From positions 1-53,466 of the forward strand of contig NZ_PKGB01000015.1 in the NCBI RefSeq assembly GCF_002848135.1: a stretch of 53,466 nt of DNA. Reading direction: 5' to 3'. Under the pieces are notes generated by a model. That model was not told where the DNA came from. It was given only the letters and a program-made list of their open reading frames with translations, and did no database searches. Below are positions 44,001 through 53,466 of the stretch, piece by piece (the stretch's first letter is position 1; every line of letters begins with the position of its first letter). The position numbers and the translations under genes are program-made. The DNA is from Hydrogenovibrio sp. SC-1. GTDB taxonomy: Bacteria; Pseudomonadota; Gammaproteobacteria; Thiomicrospirales; Thiomicrospiraceae.

Positions 44001-44024
44001 AAAATAAACGCCCTTTAGGGGGCG
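44001..44024 (-). terminator. terminator of the Gln-rich coiled-coil gene
   Basis: On the minus strand the stem CGCCC/GGGCG overlaps the stop codon and is followed by TTTATTTT. It lies between converging genes. Confidence 0.5.
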
Positions 44025-44620
44025 CTACTACCTTGCATCATTTGCATGGCTTTCTGACGCAAAGTTTTTAACTTTTTCATTTGCTCTTCTAAGCGAACTA
44101 ATAAGGATTGCCCAGATTCTCCGGACTGTTCAATAGCCTTGCGAAGGCGAACTTGTAGTGCTTCTGCTTGCTTTTGAATGTCTGGGTTTTGAAAGGCTGC
44201 TCTTTGTCGTTGCTGAAAGGCCTGCTGTTTCGCTTGAAAGTCTGATATCTGTTGCTGTGTCGGCTGTTCTTTTGTGTTTTGATATTTCTCAACCAATTGA
44301 TTTAATGCTGCCAGCTCTGATTCGGCATTATAGTCATCATCTGACATTGCCTGCGCAATGCTTTTTTGTAAATCATCTCGTTGAGATTTTAGCTTTGGAT
44401 TATCTTGATAAACTTTTTGCTGGATTTTTTGTAATGCTTGTTGGGTTTGTTGCAATGACTGTTGAACTCGCTGAAGCTCCATCATCATTGCTTTTTGCTC
44501 ATCATTCAGTTTCGGCATTGCATTTTGAGCTGCAGGTGGTTGGGCCTGCAACGTCATGGGCGTCAACACCCACATCATGCTCGACAGGACACTCAATAAT
44601 AGCGCTTTTTTTAACAACAT
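44015..44620 (-). CDS. exported Gln-rich coiled-coil protein, unknown function
   Basis: The 201-residue protein has a signal peptide (about 1-26, ending LQA) followed by a long Gln/Lys/Ala-rich coiled coil (LQRVQQSLQQTQQALQKIQQ..., ...QSLLVRLEEQMKKLKTLRQKAMQMM). The start at 44620 has AAGGA five bases ahead; an earlier ATG is less well placed. It could be a periplasmic or outer-membrane-associated helical protein (Spy/CpxP-like in style only). No close family is recognised. Confidence 0.75.
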   Translation of the reverse strand: MLLKKALLLSVLSSMMWVLTPMTLQAQPPAAQNAMPKLNDEQKAMMMELQRVQQSLQQTQQALQKIQQKVYQDNPKLKSQRDDLQKSIAQAMSDDDYNAESELAALNQLVEKYQNTKEQPTQQQISDFQAKQQAFQQRQRAAFQNPDIQKQAEALQVRLRKAIEQSGESGQSLLVRLEEQMKKLKTLRQKAMQMMQGSSAP

Positions 44621-44789
44621 AAAAATCCTTTTTATACTCAACGAATCAACTCAAAATACTTTTAGGCTAACCCATTCAAACAATTAACATAAATAAAAGT
44701 GAAACCCTATCATAATCATATTTAAAGTAAAAGCATTGTTTACTCACAACAGTTAAAAACGACTCACCTAGCCAAAGAGATACTGCCCA

Positions 44790-45317
44790 TTATTTTGATA
44801 AGGGGATTTCAACTTCAATCGAATTTACATTCACCTTATTTTCATCGACTTGAACGCCTAGTTTGAACTGAGTTGAGTTTTCAGTCGCACCTAACTCTAA
44901 ACGATGGCCTTGTTTATCTCGTCCCTTATAGCCATATTCCAATTCAAGCGGTGATGGTGGCGACTTAGGTAACGTGCTATTCTTCTCAGTCGCTGCTGAC
45001 TCGATTATGTCGTCGACCAGTATAGGGCCCTCTTCACGGCCATCCTCTACTGGCGCAATATTCAGGTTTAAAGGTTTCGAGATAGGCTCTGATACGGTTC
45101 GATTTGCTTCTTCATCTGTCTTTGCTGGAGCAGTCATCCGCTCCTTAGCTGGTGGATGCATCTCAGCTGGATTCACTTTTTCTGATGGGGCATTGACTGT
45201 TTTGTATGCAACCCAAACCGCACACATCATCACTAGGGCGCCCAGAATCAAGATCAAACGTTTCCAAGCAATAAAACGGCCTTGCGTATTGGGCTGATTA
45301 AAGAGAGAAACCGCCAT
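44790..45317 (-). CDS. single-pass membrane protein of unknown function
   Basis: The 175-residue protein has a cytoplasmic tail of about 20 residues, one membrane helix (about 20-40), a Pro/Glu-rich linker (45-130) and a short C-terminal domain with beta-like spacing (HRLELGATENSTQFKLGVQVDENKVNVNSIEVEIPL). It is divergent from the cls gene, with about 100 bases between starts. The family is not recognised. Confidence 0.7.
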   Translation of the reverse strand: MAVSLFNQPNTQGRFIAWKRLILILGALVMMCAVWVAYKTVNAPSEKVNPAEMHPPAKERMTAPAKTDEEANRTVSEPISKPLNLNIAPVEDGREEGPILVDDIIESAATEKNSTLPKSPPSPLELEYGYKGRDKQGHRLELGATENSTQFKLGVQVDENKVNVNSIEVEIPLSK

Positions 45318-45418
45318 TCTAATTTACCCCTAAAGCTAAACAACTCACCTAAACAAGCGTGAAATGATTAGAATAATAAGCCTAGCATTGTTATAGACGC
45401 TTTAAGGAATTGCAAGAA

Positions 45419-46837
45419 ATGTTTAGTATTGAACAATGGGCTTTATTGGCCTACGGAATCAATTTACTGCTGGTATTAAGCATTTTATTTTTTATGCTCT
45501 ATCAACGTCGTTCACCGCAAAGCCTAACAACCTGGGGACTGACACTATTTCTATTGCCTTTTTTCGGAGTACTATTATATTTAGTATTAGGTTCACGAAA
45601 ATTACTCTATAAAAAGAATAAACCCAATATTTTATTACACCCTTTAGAATCGCCACCCTCCAATCCCTCATTTCACGCACCTTTGCCCAGCGCCATTACA
45701 CAGTTACTCTATGCCAACCAAATAGACAGTGTCACTTATCACAACACGATTGCCTTTATTGCAGAACCAGAGGAAGCCTATCAGCAATTGCTAAAGGCCA
45801 TTCATTCAGCCAAAACCGCTATCTATATTGAAACCTATGTATTTGAATTGGATGAAACAGGACATGCCATATTAAATGCTCTGACTGAAAAAGCCAAACA
45901 AGGGGTCGAAGTTCGCATATTATTCGATGCGGTCGGCACACTTAATCTATATTTAAACGCACGCTCTTTAGCCGAATTTAAACGCGCTGGTGGGCGTTAT
46001 GGCTTCTTTCAACCGCTTTTCAAAGGGTTTTTAAGCCGACAAATGAACCTTAGAAACCACCGAAAAATCTTTATTTTTGATGGTCAAATCACCTTTACGG
46101 GTGGTATGAACCTCTCTCAAGATTATATGGGACAAACAAGCTCCTCAGAAAGACCTTTTTGGATTGATACCTTATTTAAAATAAAGGGTGCCAGTGTCAA
46201 CCATCATCAAACCATCTTTATGGAAGATTGGTTTTATACCAGTCAAGAAAGACTAACGCCAATCGCGCAAGATTCAAGTCACCAAATCGACCACAACCAT
46301 GCCACCTCTATCACAACCATTCCCTCGGGACCCGATATTAATAGTGATGCACTATTTGAAAGTTTTTTGCTCAGCATTCATGCCGCACAGAAAAATTTAA
46401 TTATCGCCAGTCCCTACTTTATTCCAGATAGTGCGATTATGAATGCACTCATGATGGCGCTCAAACGGGGGGTCAATGTCTGCTTAATCACCAATCAAAC
46501 GTCAGACCACCTCATATTTGACCTAGGAAGCGCCTCCTTTATTAGACAGCTTTTGGAAGCCGGCGGAAACGTCTACTGCTTCCCATCTCGAGTTATGCAT
46601 GCTAAGTTAATGATCATTGATCAGCAAGCTGCTTTTTTTGGTTCGGCCAATCTGGACTACCGTTCTTTGTTTTTAAATTATGAAATCAGCCATTTTGTAT
46701 CTGATTCCCAACTGATTAAAACCTTAATGGAATGGGTTGAAATAAAAATACAAGAAGCCGAGACTTATCAACCTTCTCAGCACAAAGTCCATCGTTTTTT
46801 TGAAAACCTCACCCGAGTCTTTGCGCCGCTGTTATAG
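45419..46837 (+). CDS. cls: cardiolipin synthase (phospholipase D family)
   Basis: The enzyme condenses phosphatidylglycerol into cardiolipin at the inner membrane. The 472-residue protein has two N-terminal membrane helices (about 5-28, 35-57), then two PLD active sites: NHRKIFIFD near 211 and HAKLMIIDQQAAFFGSANLD near 393, each with HxKxxxxD. The start at 45419 is preferred over a TTG at 45410 because AAGGA is correctly spaced only for the ATG. Confidence 0.93.
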   Translation: MFSIEQWALLAYGINLLLVLSILFFMLYQRRSPQSLTTWGLTLFLLPFFGVLLYLVLGSRKLLYKKNKPNILLHPLESPPSNPSFHAPLPSAITQLLYANQIDSVTYHNTIAFIAEPEEAYQQLLKAIHSAKTAIYIETYVFELDETGHAILNALTEKAKQGVEVRILFDAVGTLNLYLNARSLAEFKRAGGRYGFFQPLFKGFLSRQMNLRNHRKIFIFDGQITFTGGMNLSQDYMGQTSSSERPFWIDTLFKIKGASVNHHQTIFMEDWFYTSQERLTPIAQDSSHQIDHNHATSITTIPSGPDINSDALFESFLLSIHAAQKNLIIASPYFIPDSAIMNALMMALKRGVNVCLITNQTSDHLIFDLGSASFIRQLLEAGGNVYCFPSRVMHAKLMIIDQQAAFFGSANLDYRSLFLNYEISHFVSDSQLIKTLMEWVEIKIQEAETYQPSQHKVHRFFENLTRVFAPLL

Positions 46838-46852
46838 GAGCAGGTTGTTTAA

Positions 46853-47590
46853 ATGTATAAACCCAAGCTCACACCCCTATCAATCCCTTCAGCAACAGCA
46901 AGGTTTTTACCCAACCCTTTTCGGTTAATCGTCTGGAACTGCCATAAAGTCAATTTTGATCGCCACCATCATCAACCCATTGAAAAGCTATTAAACATAC
47001 CTGCGCCTCAGATCCTCTCACTTCAAGAAGCGACCTTAACCCCAGAACAACCGCACTTTTTTCAACTTCCATACATCATGACACCGAATATTCAAACCAC
47101 TAAAAATCTCTATGGTGTACTCACCGCGTCGTCTCACCATTTCTATCCATTACGTCAACAATTGACAAAAAGTCGAGAGCTGGGCTTTTTAACCTATAAA
47201 GCCTCTCTTATCACGCTTCACCCACTATCAAGCGGTGAGATACTCACCCATTTAAATATTCATGCCATCAATTTCGTACCCCATTTGCTCTTTAAGCGCG
47301 AAATCGAAGCCATTAGAGCGCTTTTAGAGCAACTAACTGGCCCAATGATTTTAAGTGGCGATTTCAATACATGGAATAAAAAGCGCGTTGCAACCCTATT
47401 TAATTCTATGGGTGCCTTAGGTTTAAAACGCGTAACGTATCCAGATGAACGCCCTATTAAAACCTTAAACCGCCAACCCTTAGATTATATTTTTTATCGC
47501 GGATTAGAAATCGATTCAGCACAAGCGATGCGGGTACCTAATATCTCAGACCACAACCCCTTGATTGTCGATTTCAAACTTAACCAATAA
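46853..47590 (+). CDS. endonuclease/exonuclease/phosphatase (EEP) family protein
   Basis: The 245-residue protein has EEP-fold motifs: WNCHKV near 29, the metal-binding Glu in LSLQEATL (near 57-64), GDFNTWN (near 164) and the catalytic end SDHNPLIVDF. The substrate (nucleic acid, phospholipid or other phosphoester) cannot be told from sequence. AGGAG of the cls stop region serves as ribosome site and the genes are 15 bases apart, so a shared transcript is likely. Confidence 0.88.
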   Translation: MYKPKLTPLSIPSATARFLPNPFRLIVWNCHKVNFDRHHHQPIEKLLNIPAPQILSLQEATLTPEQPHFFQLPYIMTPNIQTTKNLYGVLTASSHHFYPLRQQLTKSRELGFLTYKASLITLHPLSSGEILTHLNIHAINFVPHLLFKREIEAIRALLEQLTGPMILSGDFNTWNKKRVATLFNSMGALGLKRVTYPDERPIKTLNRQPLDYIFYRGLEIDSAQAMRVPNISDHNPLIVDFKLNQ

Positions 47591-47729
47591 GCAACAACTT
47601 ATATCCAATTTGTTTATTGGGTAAAAAAGAGGGATAATGGCCACAAAATCATAGTTTGAGAATTATCCTCAAATCTAAATAATTACTGAACCCTCTCAGC
47701 CTCTCATGTTGCTTAAGGAGATCGCCATA

Positions 47730-48419
47730 ATGAAAATACGCCAGCTCTTTGATTACGAAACTTGGACCTATACCTACCTTATTTGGGATGAAATCACCAA
47801 TGAAGCCGCTGTCATTGACTCAGTAATCGAAAATGCCGAAAGAGACGAAAAGCATATAAAAGAACTGGGGTTAAACATAACATACCTGCTTGAAACTCAC
47901 ATTCATGCCGACCACATTACGGGTGCAGGAAAATTACGACAGCAGGTTGGTGGACAATTGGTTGTCCATAAAAATTCAAATTCTGAGTGTGCGGATATTT
48001 TAGCCGAGGAAGGTGATATCTTTTATTTAGGGCAGCAACCCATCCGAGTCATCCACACGCCCGGGCACACCAATAATGACATTAGCTATCATATCGAAGG
48101 TGCGGTTTTTACTGGAGACACTCTATTGGTCAGGGACTGTGGACGAACCGACTTTCAACTCGGAAATAACCAGGCCATGTATCAATCTATAACAGATAAA
48201 TTATTTAGTCTCCCCGAAGATACCAAAGTATTCCCGGCACACGACTATAAAGGGTTTAGTCAAAGCACGATAGGAGAAGAAAAGAAATTCAATGTACGAG
48301 TTGGTGATGGGAAATCTTTTGAGGATTTTTCTACCATTATGGACAACCTCAACCTACCCAACCCCAAACGAATAGATATTGCCGTCCCAGGTAATATGAA
48401 ATGTGGGTTAGTCGATTAA
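47730..48419 (+). CDS. ETHE1-like metallo-beta-lactamase fold hydrolase (persulfide dioxygenase family)
   Basis: The 229-residue protein carries the metal-binding HIHADH motif (His57, His59, Asp61, His62), HTPGHTNND with a further His, the GDTLLVRDCGRTDFQ block characteristic of the ETHE1/persulfide dioxygenase branch, and FPAHDY. ETHE1 oxidises glutathione persulfide to sulfite, which would suit a sulfur oxidiser; the specific reaction is inferred from the motif. The ATG at 47730 follows AAGGAG by eight bases; the ATG at 47706 precedes that site. Confidence 0.88.
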   Translation: MKIRQLFDYETWTYTYLIWDEITNEAAVIDSVIENAERDEKHIKELGLNITYLLETHIHADHITGAGKLRQQVGGQLVVHKNSNSECADILAEEGDIFYLGQQPIRVIHTPGHTNNDISYHIEGAVFTGDTLLVRDCGRTDFQLGNNQAMYQSITDKLFSLPEDTKVFPAHDYKGFSQSTIGEEKKFNVRVGDGKSFEDFSTIMDNLNLPNPKRIDIAVPGNMKCGLVD

Positions 48420-48425
48420 TAACCA

Positions 48426-48451
48426 TTGAGCCAAGCCTATGCTTGGCTCAA
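48426..48451. terminator. hairpin between converging ETHE1-like and FKBP genes
   Basis: The perfect stem TTGAGCCAAGC/GCTTGGCTCAA has a four-base loop. It has no T run on either strand, so it is a terminator by position and strength only. Confidence 0.5.
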
Positions 48452-48477
48452 ATCACATTACTGAAGCCAACAACCGC

Positions 48478-48903
48478 CTAAGCAACCTCGATGACTTCCA
48501 CTTTATACTCTAAAGTTTGGTTTGCTAAAGGGTGATTACCATCTAAATAGACCTTATCTTCATCAATATCAACAATTCTAAATTGAATTGGATTGCCATC
48601 TGGGTCTTCTGTTTCAACGACTTCACCGACTTCTAATTCAACCTGATCATCAAAATTTTCAGGCGCCGCAAACACAACCAAATCTTCGCGCGTCACCCCA
48701 TAAGCCTGCTCCGGTGGCAAGGTTACTTTTGCCTCAAACCCAGGCTCTTCACCTTCAAACAAGGTTTCGAGTCCCTCAATAATATCGCCATCGCCATGGA
48801 CATAATGTACTGGCTCCCCATCAAAAGTTGAATCGATCAACTCCCCTTTGTCATTTCTTAGTTCATAATGGAAGGTCACTTCGCTGCCTTGTTTAATTCT
48901 CAT
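48478..48903 (-). CDS. FKBP-type peptidyl-prolyl isomerase (SlyD/SlpA-like)
   Basis: The 141-residue protein is an FKBP with the inserted chaperone flap: start VTFHYELRNDKGELIDSTF, the YVHGDGDIIEGLE turn, PPEQAYGVTRED and the end LDGNHPLANQTLEYKVEVIEV, which is a SlyD/SlpA signature. It lacks the His/Cys-rich metal tail of SlyD. It aids protein folding, probably in the cytosol. It is divergent from the dnaQ-like gene. Confidence 0.9.
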   Translation of the reverse strand: MRIKQGSEVTFHYELRNDKGELIDSTFDGEPVHYVHGDGDIIEGLETLFEGEEPGFEAKVTLPPEQAYGVTREDLVVFAAPENFDDQVELEVGEVVETEDPDGNPIQFRIVDIDEDKVYLDGNHPLANQTLEYKVEVIEVA

Positions 48904-48990
48904 ACTTTTTGCCTATCAATTGCATTAAAATATTGTTTGGTACTTATTTTACCTGAAAACCCTCACTGGATTACGAGAGAAAAACCCTCT

Positions 48991-49686
48991 ATGCGTCAAA
49001 TTGTACTGGATACTGAAACCACGGGATTCGATCCTAAAAATGGCGACAAAATTATTGAAATTGGTGCCGTTGAGCTCTTTAAACGAAAACTAACGCACAA
49101 TAACTACCACCAATATATTCAACCAGAACGCGAAGTGCCGATGGATGCTATTGAAGTGCACGGTATCACCAATGAATTCTTGATCGACAAACCCATCTTT
49201 GCCGATATTGTGGAAGCATTTATGGAGTATGTGTCAGGTGCTGAGCTTATCATTCACAATGCCCCCTTCGATGTTGGCTTTATTAACCATGAATTATCTC
49301 AACTTTCTAATAATCATTGGGGCAAAATTGAAGACCATTGCACCATTACTGACAGCCTAAAAATTGCCCGTAAATCCTACCCTGGCCAAAGAAACTCACT
49401 AGACGCACTTTGTAAGCGATTGGGCATCGATAACAGTAACCGCACATTACACGGTGCCTTGCTTGACTCGGAAATCCTTGCCGATGTCTATTTAACGATG
49501 ACGGGTGGACAAACCGACTTAATGCTCACCAAAACCGAAAACACCTCCAAAAATCTGACTAAAACGGATTTTGAAAAACCCAAAGGTCCTTTAAAAGTCA
49601 TTCGTGCAAATGCAAATGAACTGGTTGCACATCAACAAAAGTTATCAGAACTCAGCAAAGCAACCTCAACGCAAATTGAGTGGTAA
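48991..49686 (+). CDS. dnaQ: DNA polymerase III epsilon subunit (3'-5' proofreading exonuclease)
   Basis: The 231-residue DEDDh exonuclease has Exo I LDTETTGFD (Asp7, Glu9), Exo II IIHNAPFDVGFINHEL and Exo III with HGALLDSEILADVYL (catalytic His and Asp). The C-terminal extension (QKLSELSKATSTQIEW) resembles the polymerase-binding tail of DnaQ. The start at 48991 matches DnaQ proteins; the longer frame runs into the FKBP promoter. Confidence 0.93.
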   Translation: MRQIVLDTETTGFDPKNGDKIIEIGAVELFKRKLTHNNYHQYIQPEREVPMDAIEVHGITNEFLIDKPIFADIVEAFMEYVSGAELIIHNAPFDVGFINHELSQLSNNHWGKIEDHCTITDSLKIARKSYPGQRNSLDALCKRLGIDNSNRTLHGALLDSEILADVYLTMTGGQTDLMLTKTENTSKNLTKTDFEKPKGPLKVIRANANELVAHQQKLSELSKATSTQIEW

Positions 49687-49696
49687 TCCGCGGTAA

Positions 49697-49721
49697 AATT
49701 CGGCCAGGCCTGGCTGAATTT
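49697..49721. repeat. CCAGGCCTGG palindrome family, copy 6 (dnaQ-valS gap)
   Basis: The core is at 49704-49713, with arms AAATTCGG/CTGAATTT bearing one mismatch. It lies 11 bases past the dnaQ stop and directly before a TATAAT (49724-49729) that may be the valS -10 box, so it overlaps where the -35 would be. Confidence 0.7.
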
Positions 49722-49723
49722 GC

Positions 49724-49729
49724 TATAAT
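49724..49729 (+). promoter_or_regulatory. -10 box, possibly of valS
   Basis: A perfect TATAAT occurs 178 bases before valS. No convincing -35 is present at the usual spacing because the palindrome occupies that place. Confidence 0.3.
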
Positions 49730-49907
49730 TCTTCTAATTTTTAAGCGGCATTGCACAGCAAATTCATAACTTGAACAAAAAGATGAATACCCCTTATCAA
49801 GTTGAATTTTGCGACCTAAGCGAAGCAAAATGACGCCCGCACTAACCATAACCACTCAATATCGGTTATAAACTAGTCAATCAATTACAAGAAGACACAA
49901 AACCATA

Positions 49908-52682
49908 ATGGAAAAGCATTTTAATCCTCAATCTATCGAAACTAAGTGGTACCAAATTTGGGAACAAAGTGGCTATTTTAAGCCGCAACAAAGCTCAACA
50001 GGCCAAACTTACAGCATTATGATCCCACCGCCCAATGTGACAGGAAGTCTTCATATGGGGCATGCTTTCCAAGACACCATTATGGATACTTTAACGCGCT
50101 ACCACCGAATGAAAGGCGACGAAACATTATGGCAACCAGGAACAGATCATGCCGGTATCGCAACCCAAATGGTGGTTGAAAGACAACTAGCTGCTCAAGG
50201 CTTAAGCCGTCATGATTTAGGACGCGAGGCCTTTACCCAAAAAGTTTGGGAATGGAAAGCGCAGTCAGGCGGTACTATTACCCAACAACTCCGAAGATTA
50301 GGCGCTTCTCCAGATTGGAGTCGCGAAAGATTCACCATGGATGAGGGCCTATCCAATGCTGTCAAAGAAGTCTTTGTCAAACTCCATGAAGAAGGTTTAA
50401 TCTACCGCGGCAAGCGCCTTGTTAATTGGGACCCAATTCTACATACTGCCGTTTCAGATTTAGAAGTCCTCTCTGAAGAAGAGATGGGCAGCTTATGGCA
50501 TATGCGTTATCCATTATCAGATGGCTCCGGCTATTTAGTTGTCGCCACCACTCGCCCAGAAACCTTGTTTGGAGATCAGGCTGTTGCCGTACACCCAGAT
50601 GATGAACGCTATCAAAGTTTAATTGGCAAAACCATTACCCTTCCTTTAGTGGGGCGTGAAATCCCAATCATTGCAGACGACTATGTCGATATGGAATTTG
50701 GAACCGGTTGCGTCAAAATCACCCCAGCTCACGACTTTAATGACTACGAGATGGGCAAACGTCATAATCTACCAATGCTCAATGTCATGACCATCGATGC
50801 GGCTATGAACGATGAAGTTCCGGAAAAGTACCAGGGACTTGATCGCTATGAAGCAAGAAAACAGGCTGTTGCCGACTTAGAAGCAGCCGGCTTAATGGAT
50901 AAAATTGAGCCACACAAGCTCATGGTGCCACGTGGAGACCGCACTCATGCCGTTATTGAGCCCTTCCTAACTGATCAATGGTATGTTGCAGTACAAGAAT
51001 TAGCCAAACCCGCCATTGATGCGGTTAAAAACGGCGATATTCAATTTGTCCCTAAAAATTGGGAAAACACCTATTTTGAATGGATGAACAATCTTCAAGA
51101 CTGGTGTATTTCACGACAGATCTGGTGGGGGCACCGTATTCCAGCTTGGTATGATGACCAAGGCAATGTCTATGTTGCCCGTACCGAAGCAGAGGTTCGC
51201 AAAAAATATCAACTATCCGATACTGTCACTCTACAACAAGACAGTGATGTTTTGGATACTTGGTTCAGTTCAGCGCTTTGGACCTTTTCAACCCTCGGTT
51301 GGCCGGAGCAAACAGCCGAATTAGCAAAATTCCACCCAACCTCCGTTTTAGTCACTGGCTTTGATATTATTTTCTTCTGGGTTGCCAGGATGATTATGAT
51401 GACCCTTAAATTTACGGGCCAAGTTCCCTTTAAACAAGTTTATGTTCATGGTCTGGTTCGGGATGGCGAAGGTCAAAAAATGTCCAAATCGAAAGGGAAT
51501 GTATTAGACCCGATTGACTTGATCGATGGCATTGATCTTGAAAGCCTTGTAACCAAACGAACGTCAGGCATGATGCAACCAGAAAAGGCTGCTCGCATTG
51601 AAAAATCAACGCGAAAGCAATTTGCAGAGGGTATTGAATCTTATGGCACCGATGCTTTACGGTTTACCTTTGCTTCTCTGGCTTCAACCGGCAGAGACAT
51701 TCGATTTGATCTTAACCGATGCGAAGGCTATCGAAACTTCTGTAACAAATTATGGAATGCCACTCGATATGTACTAATGAATACCGAAGGTAGAGACACA
51801 GGGGTTGATGAGAAACTGCCTTGTACCCTTTCTCTCGCTGACCGTTGGATTATTTCAAAAATGCAAGCTGTTGAATTAGAAGTGGCAAAGCATTTTGATC
51901 AATATCGTTTTGATTTGGCTGCTAATGCACTCTACGAATTCACGTGGAATGAGTATTGCGACTGGTACCTTGAGTTAGTCAAACCTGTACTGAATTCTGA
52001 CACGGCAACCCTAGATGCGCAGAGAGGCACCCGAAAAACCTTAGTACGTGTTCTCGAAACGATTCTAAGACTGCTGCACCCAATTACTCCTTACATTACC
52101 GAAGAAGCTTGGCAAAGTGTTGCTGGCCTAGCTGGCAAGGATGGTAATACCATCATGCTACAGCCATATCCAAAATCAGACGATGCATTAATCGATACCT
52201 ATGCAGAAGCTGAATTGGAATGGGTTAAACAGTTTATTATGGGAATTCGCAAAATTCGTTCAGAAATGGACATAGCGCCCAGTAAAAAGTTAGATATTCT
52301 CTTATCAAATTTATCGACACAAGATAAAATTTGGTTGGAAAATAATACCCATTCTTTAAACAGTTTAGCTAAACTAAATCACATCACGTTACTGAATGAA
52401 ACTGATGAAGCACCTGAATCAGCGGTGGCACTTGTTGGAGAAATGAAAATCCTGATACCGATGGCAGGGCTCATTGACAAGGATGCTGAACTGAAACGCC
52501 TAACAAAGGAAATCAATCGATTAGAAGGCGATATAAAACGATTCTCAGGTAAATTATCCAATGAAAATTTCGTTGCTAAAGCACCAGAAGCAGTTATTGC
52601 AAAGGAAAAGCAAAAGCTCGAAGATTCAGAAAAAGCACTTACTAACCTAAAGGAACAGTATGAAAAAATTAGTCAAATCTAA
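49908..52682 (+). CDS. valS: valyl-tRNA synthetase
   Basis: ValS charges tRNA-Val and edits mischarged threonine. The 924-residue class I enzyme has the HIGH-type motif HMGH (49-52) in [13 protein letters not shown]. The editing domain lies at about 200-340 ([18 protein letters not shown]), the KMSKS motif is near 523-527, and an anticodon-binding helical region follows. A C-terminal coiled coil (about 860-920) typical of ValS is also present. It overlaps the next gene by 23 bases. Confidence 0.97.
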   Translation: MEKHFNPQSIETKWYQIWEQSGYFKPQQSSTGQTYSIMIPPPNVTGSLHMGHAFQDTIMDTLTRYHRMKGDETLWQPGTDHAGIATQMVVERQLAAQGLSRHDLGREAFTQKVWEWKAQSGGTITQQLRRLGASPDWSRERFTMDEGLSNAVKEVFVKLHEEGLIYRGKRLVNWDPILHTAVSDLEVLSEEEMGSLWHMRYPLSDGSGYLVVATTRPETLFGDQAVAVHPDDERYQSLIGKTITLPLVGREIPIIADDYVDMEFGTGCVKITPAHDFNDYEMGKRHNLPMLNVMTIDAAMNDEVPEKYQGLDRYEARKQAVADLEAAGLMDKIEPHKLMVPRGDRTHAVIEPFLTDQWYVAVQELAKPAIDAVKNGDIQFVPKNWENTYFEWMNNLQDWCISRQIWWGHRIPAWYDDQGNVYVARTEAEVRKKYQLSDTVTLQQDSDVLDTWFSSALWTFSTLGWPEQTAELAKFHPTSVLVTGFDIIFFWVARMIMMTLKFTGQVPFKQVYVHGLVRDGEGQKMSKSKGNVLDPIDLIDGIDLESLVTKRTSGMMQPEKAARIEKSTRKQFAEGIESYGTDALRFTFASLASTGRDIRFDLNRCEGYRNFCNKLWNATRYVLMNTEGRDTGVDEKLPCTLSLADRWIISKMQAVELEVAKHFDQYRFDLAANALYEFTWNEYCDWYLELVKPVLNSDTATLDAQRGTRKTLVRVLETILRLLHPITPYITEEAWQSVAGLAGKDGNTIMLQPYPKSDDALIDTYAEAELEWVKQFIMGIRKIRSEMDIAPSKKLDILLSNLSTQDKIWLENNTHSLNSLAKLNHITLLNETDEAPESAVALVGEMKILIPMAGLIDKDAELKRLTKEINRLEGDIKRFSGKLSNENFVAKAPEAVIAKEKQKLEDSEKALTNLKEQYEKISQI

Positions 52683-53373
52683 CCACAGCATTCTACCCCT
52701 ATTAACTATCAGTGCTCTTCTGACAACATTAGCACCTAGTGTTCAAGCAGAATCAGAAGCTGGCGGCTACACGAACTATGTAACGGATTCTATTGAAATA
52801 CCTTTTAGAAGTCAGCCAGGTTACAAATACAAGATTCTAAGAATGCTACGCTCTGGTAGCAAAGTCACTGTTGTTGAAGTGAATGAAGATGGTTGGGCAA
52901 AATTGCTCTATAATCACCGAGGTGAAGATATCGAAGGTTGGATGCCATCCATTCTACTGCAGGCACAGCCCATAGCGAGAGAGAAAGTTGCAGATCTAGA
53001 GAAAAAGGTCGCCTATGTTGAAAAGCAACTAAATCAAATCAAGCTCGAAAAACAAACATTGCAAAGCCGATTTAATGAAACGGATGAATCTCTAAAGTCT
53101 GCAAAGAAAGTCAATTATGAGCTGGAAAAACAGCTTGAAGAAATCAAAAAACTCTCAGGCAATGCCATCCAACTTAATGAAGATAACCGTCAAATGGCAC
53201 AGCACATTCAAAAGCTTGAAAATGAAAACACCATTCTCACTGAACAAATTGACCAATCTGAAGATGTTGTTAAGCGCCAATGGTTCTTAACCGGCGGTGG
53301 TGTACTCCTACTCGGCTTAATTATTGGGCGCTTATTCAGAATGCCTGGCCGTAGAAAATGGAATACACTCTAA
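52660..53373 (+). CDS. TIGR04211-type SH3 domain / coiled-coil membrane protein
   Basis: The 237-residue protein has a signal peptide (about 1-30, ending VQA), a bacterial SH3 domain ([34 protein letters not shown]...GWMPSILL, about 40-105), a long coiled coil (about 110-205) and a C-terminal membrane helix followed by [11 protein letters not shown]. This layout matches the YgiM/TIGR04211 family, of unknown role at the envelope. The ATG lies within the end of valS, so translation is probably coupled. Confidence 0.9.
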   Translation: MKKLVKSNHSILPLLTISALLTTLAPSVQAESEAGGYTNYVTDSIEIPFRSQPGYKYKILRMLRSGSKVTVVEVNEDGWAKLLYNHRGEDIEGWMPSILLQAQPIAREKVADLEKKVAYVEKQLNQIKLEKQTLQSRFNETDESLKSAKKVNYELEKQLEEIKKLSGNAIQLNEDNRQMAQHIQKLENENTILTEQIDQSEDVVKRQWFLTGGGVLLLGLIIGRLFRMPGRRKWNTL

Positions 53374-53402
53374 CACAAGAATAAGAAGTAAAAAATCATC
53401 TT

Positions 53403-53427
53403 AGCCCGCTCAAATGCGGGCTTTTTT
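53403..53427 (+). terminator. terminator after the SH3-domain gene
   Basis: The stem AGCCCGC/GCGGGCT has a six-base loop and is followed by six T, about 30 bases past the stop. Confidence 0.88.
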
Positions 53428-53466
53428 GTACAGATCAACCCTTGATTGTGTAGATATTGATATAGA

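Noticed and set aside
49730-49907. Possible T-box or attenuator leader before valS
   Set aside because: No T-box core sequence or leader peptide with Val codons is visible, and T-boxes are not expected in gammaproteobacteria.
1-53466. CRISPR arrays, tRNA or rRNA genes, insertion sequences, prophage genes, restriction or toxin-antitoxin defence islands
   Set aside because: None was seen: no regularly spaced repeats, no cloverleaf besides tmRNA, and no transposase, integrase or phage-like genes. RatA is kept as a START-domain protein and not treated as part of a toxin-antitoxin island.

Overview
The window is chromosomal DNA from a gammaproteobacterium with a polar-type flagellum. Gene content and the FlrA/FlrB/FlrC-sigma54-sigma28 layout fit the sulfur-oxidising Thiomicrospira/Hydrogenovibrio/Thiomicrorhabdus group; that placement is inferred from gene style, not from a marker search. 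DNA is moderately AT-rich. I see no prophage, insertion sequence, CRISPR array, rRNA or tRNA.

Layout. (1) 1-6.7 kb, minus strand: rod, hook and L-ring genes flgB-C-D-E-F-G-H. The gaps before flgE, flgF and (by inference) flgI each hold a sigma54 promoter for the structural gene, with a sigma28-type promoter pointing the other way. (2) 6.9-9.1 kb: a small secreted protein of unknown function carrying a G9 tract, then rnfH-ratA, divergent smpB and the tmRNA gene ssrA. (3) 9.1-21.8 kb, minus strand: fliE-F-G-H-I-J-K, a small chemoreceptor-like protein, motA-motB and fliL-M-N, essentially one long run covering MS ring, switch, export ATPase, hook-length control and stator. (4) 21.9-25.6 kb: flrA-flrB-flrC regulators behind a sigma70 promoter. 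(5) 25.7-32.9 kb: fliT, fliS, a very long fliD, flaG and three flagellin genes. Two of these are identical over about 1,022 bp including the promoter; the third lies between them. (6) 33-53.4 kb: housekeeping genes, namely a cold-shock protein, a ribosome-assembly GTPase, rlmJ, a PilZ protein, a TlpA-like thioredoxin, hda, a DUF2066 protein, purM-purN, a DUF3108 protein, dcd, apbC, cardiolipin synthase, an EEP nuclease, an ETHE1-like hydrolase, an FKBP, a DnaQ-like exonuclease, valS and an SH3/coiled-coil membrane protein.

How it works together. The sequence supports a classical cascade. A sigma70 promoter makes FlrA; FlrA and FlrB/FlrC activate sigma54 promoters (fliE, flgB, flgE, flgF, fliD); sigma28 promoters then drive the flagellins and boost fliD and flgB.

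The most striking unexplained signals are: a recurrent 10-bp palindrome (CCAGGCCTGG) found six times in 53 kb, four between genes with extended complementary arms and two inside genes; the divergent sigma54/sigma28 pairs, which predict unannotated RNAs antisense to or between flg genes; and the perfect flagellin duplication.
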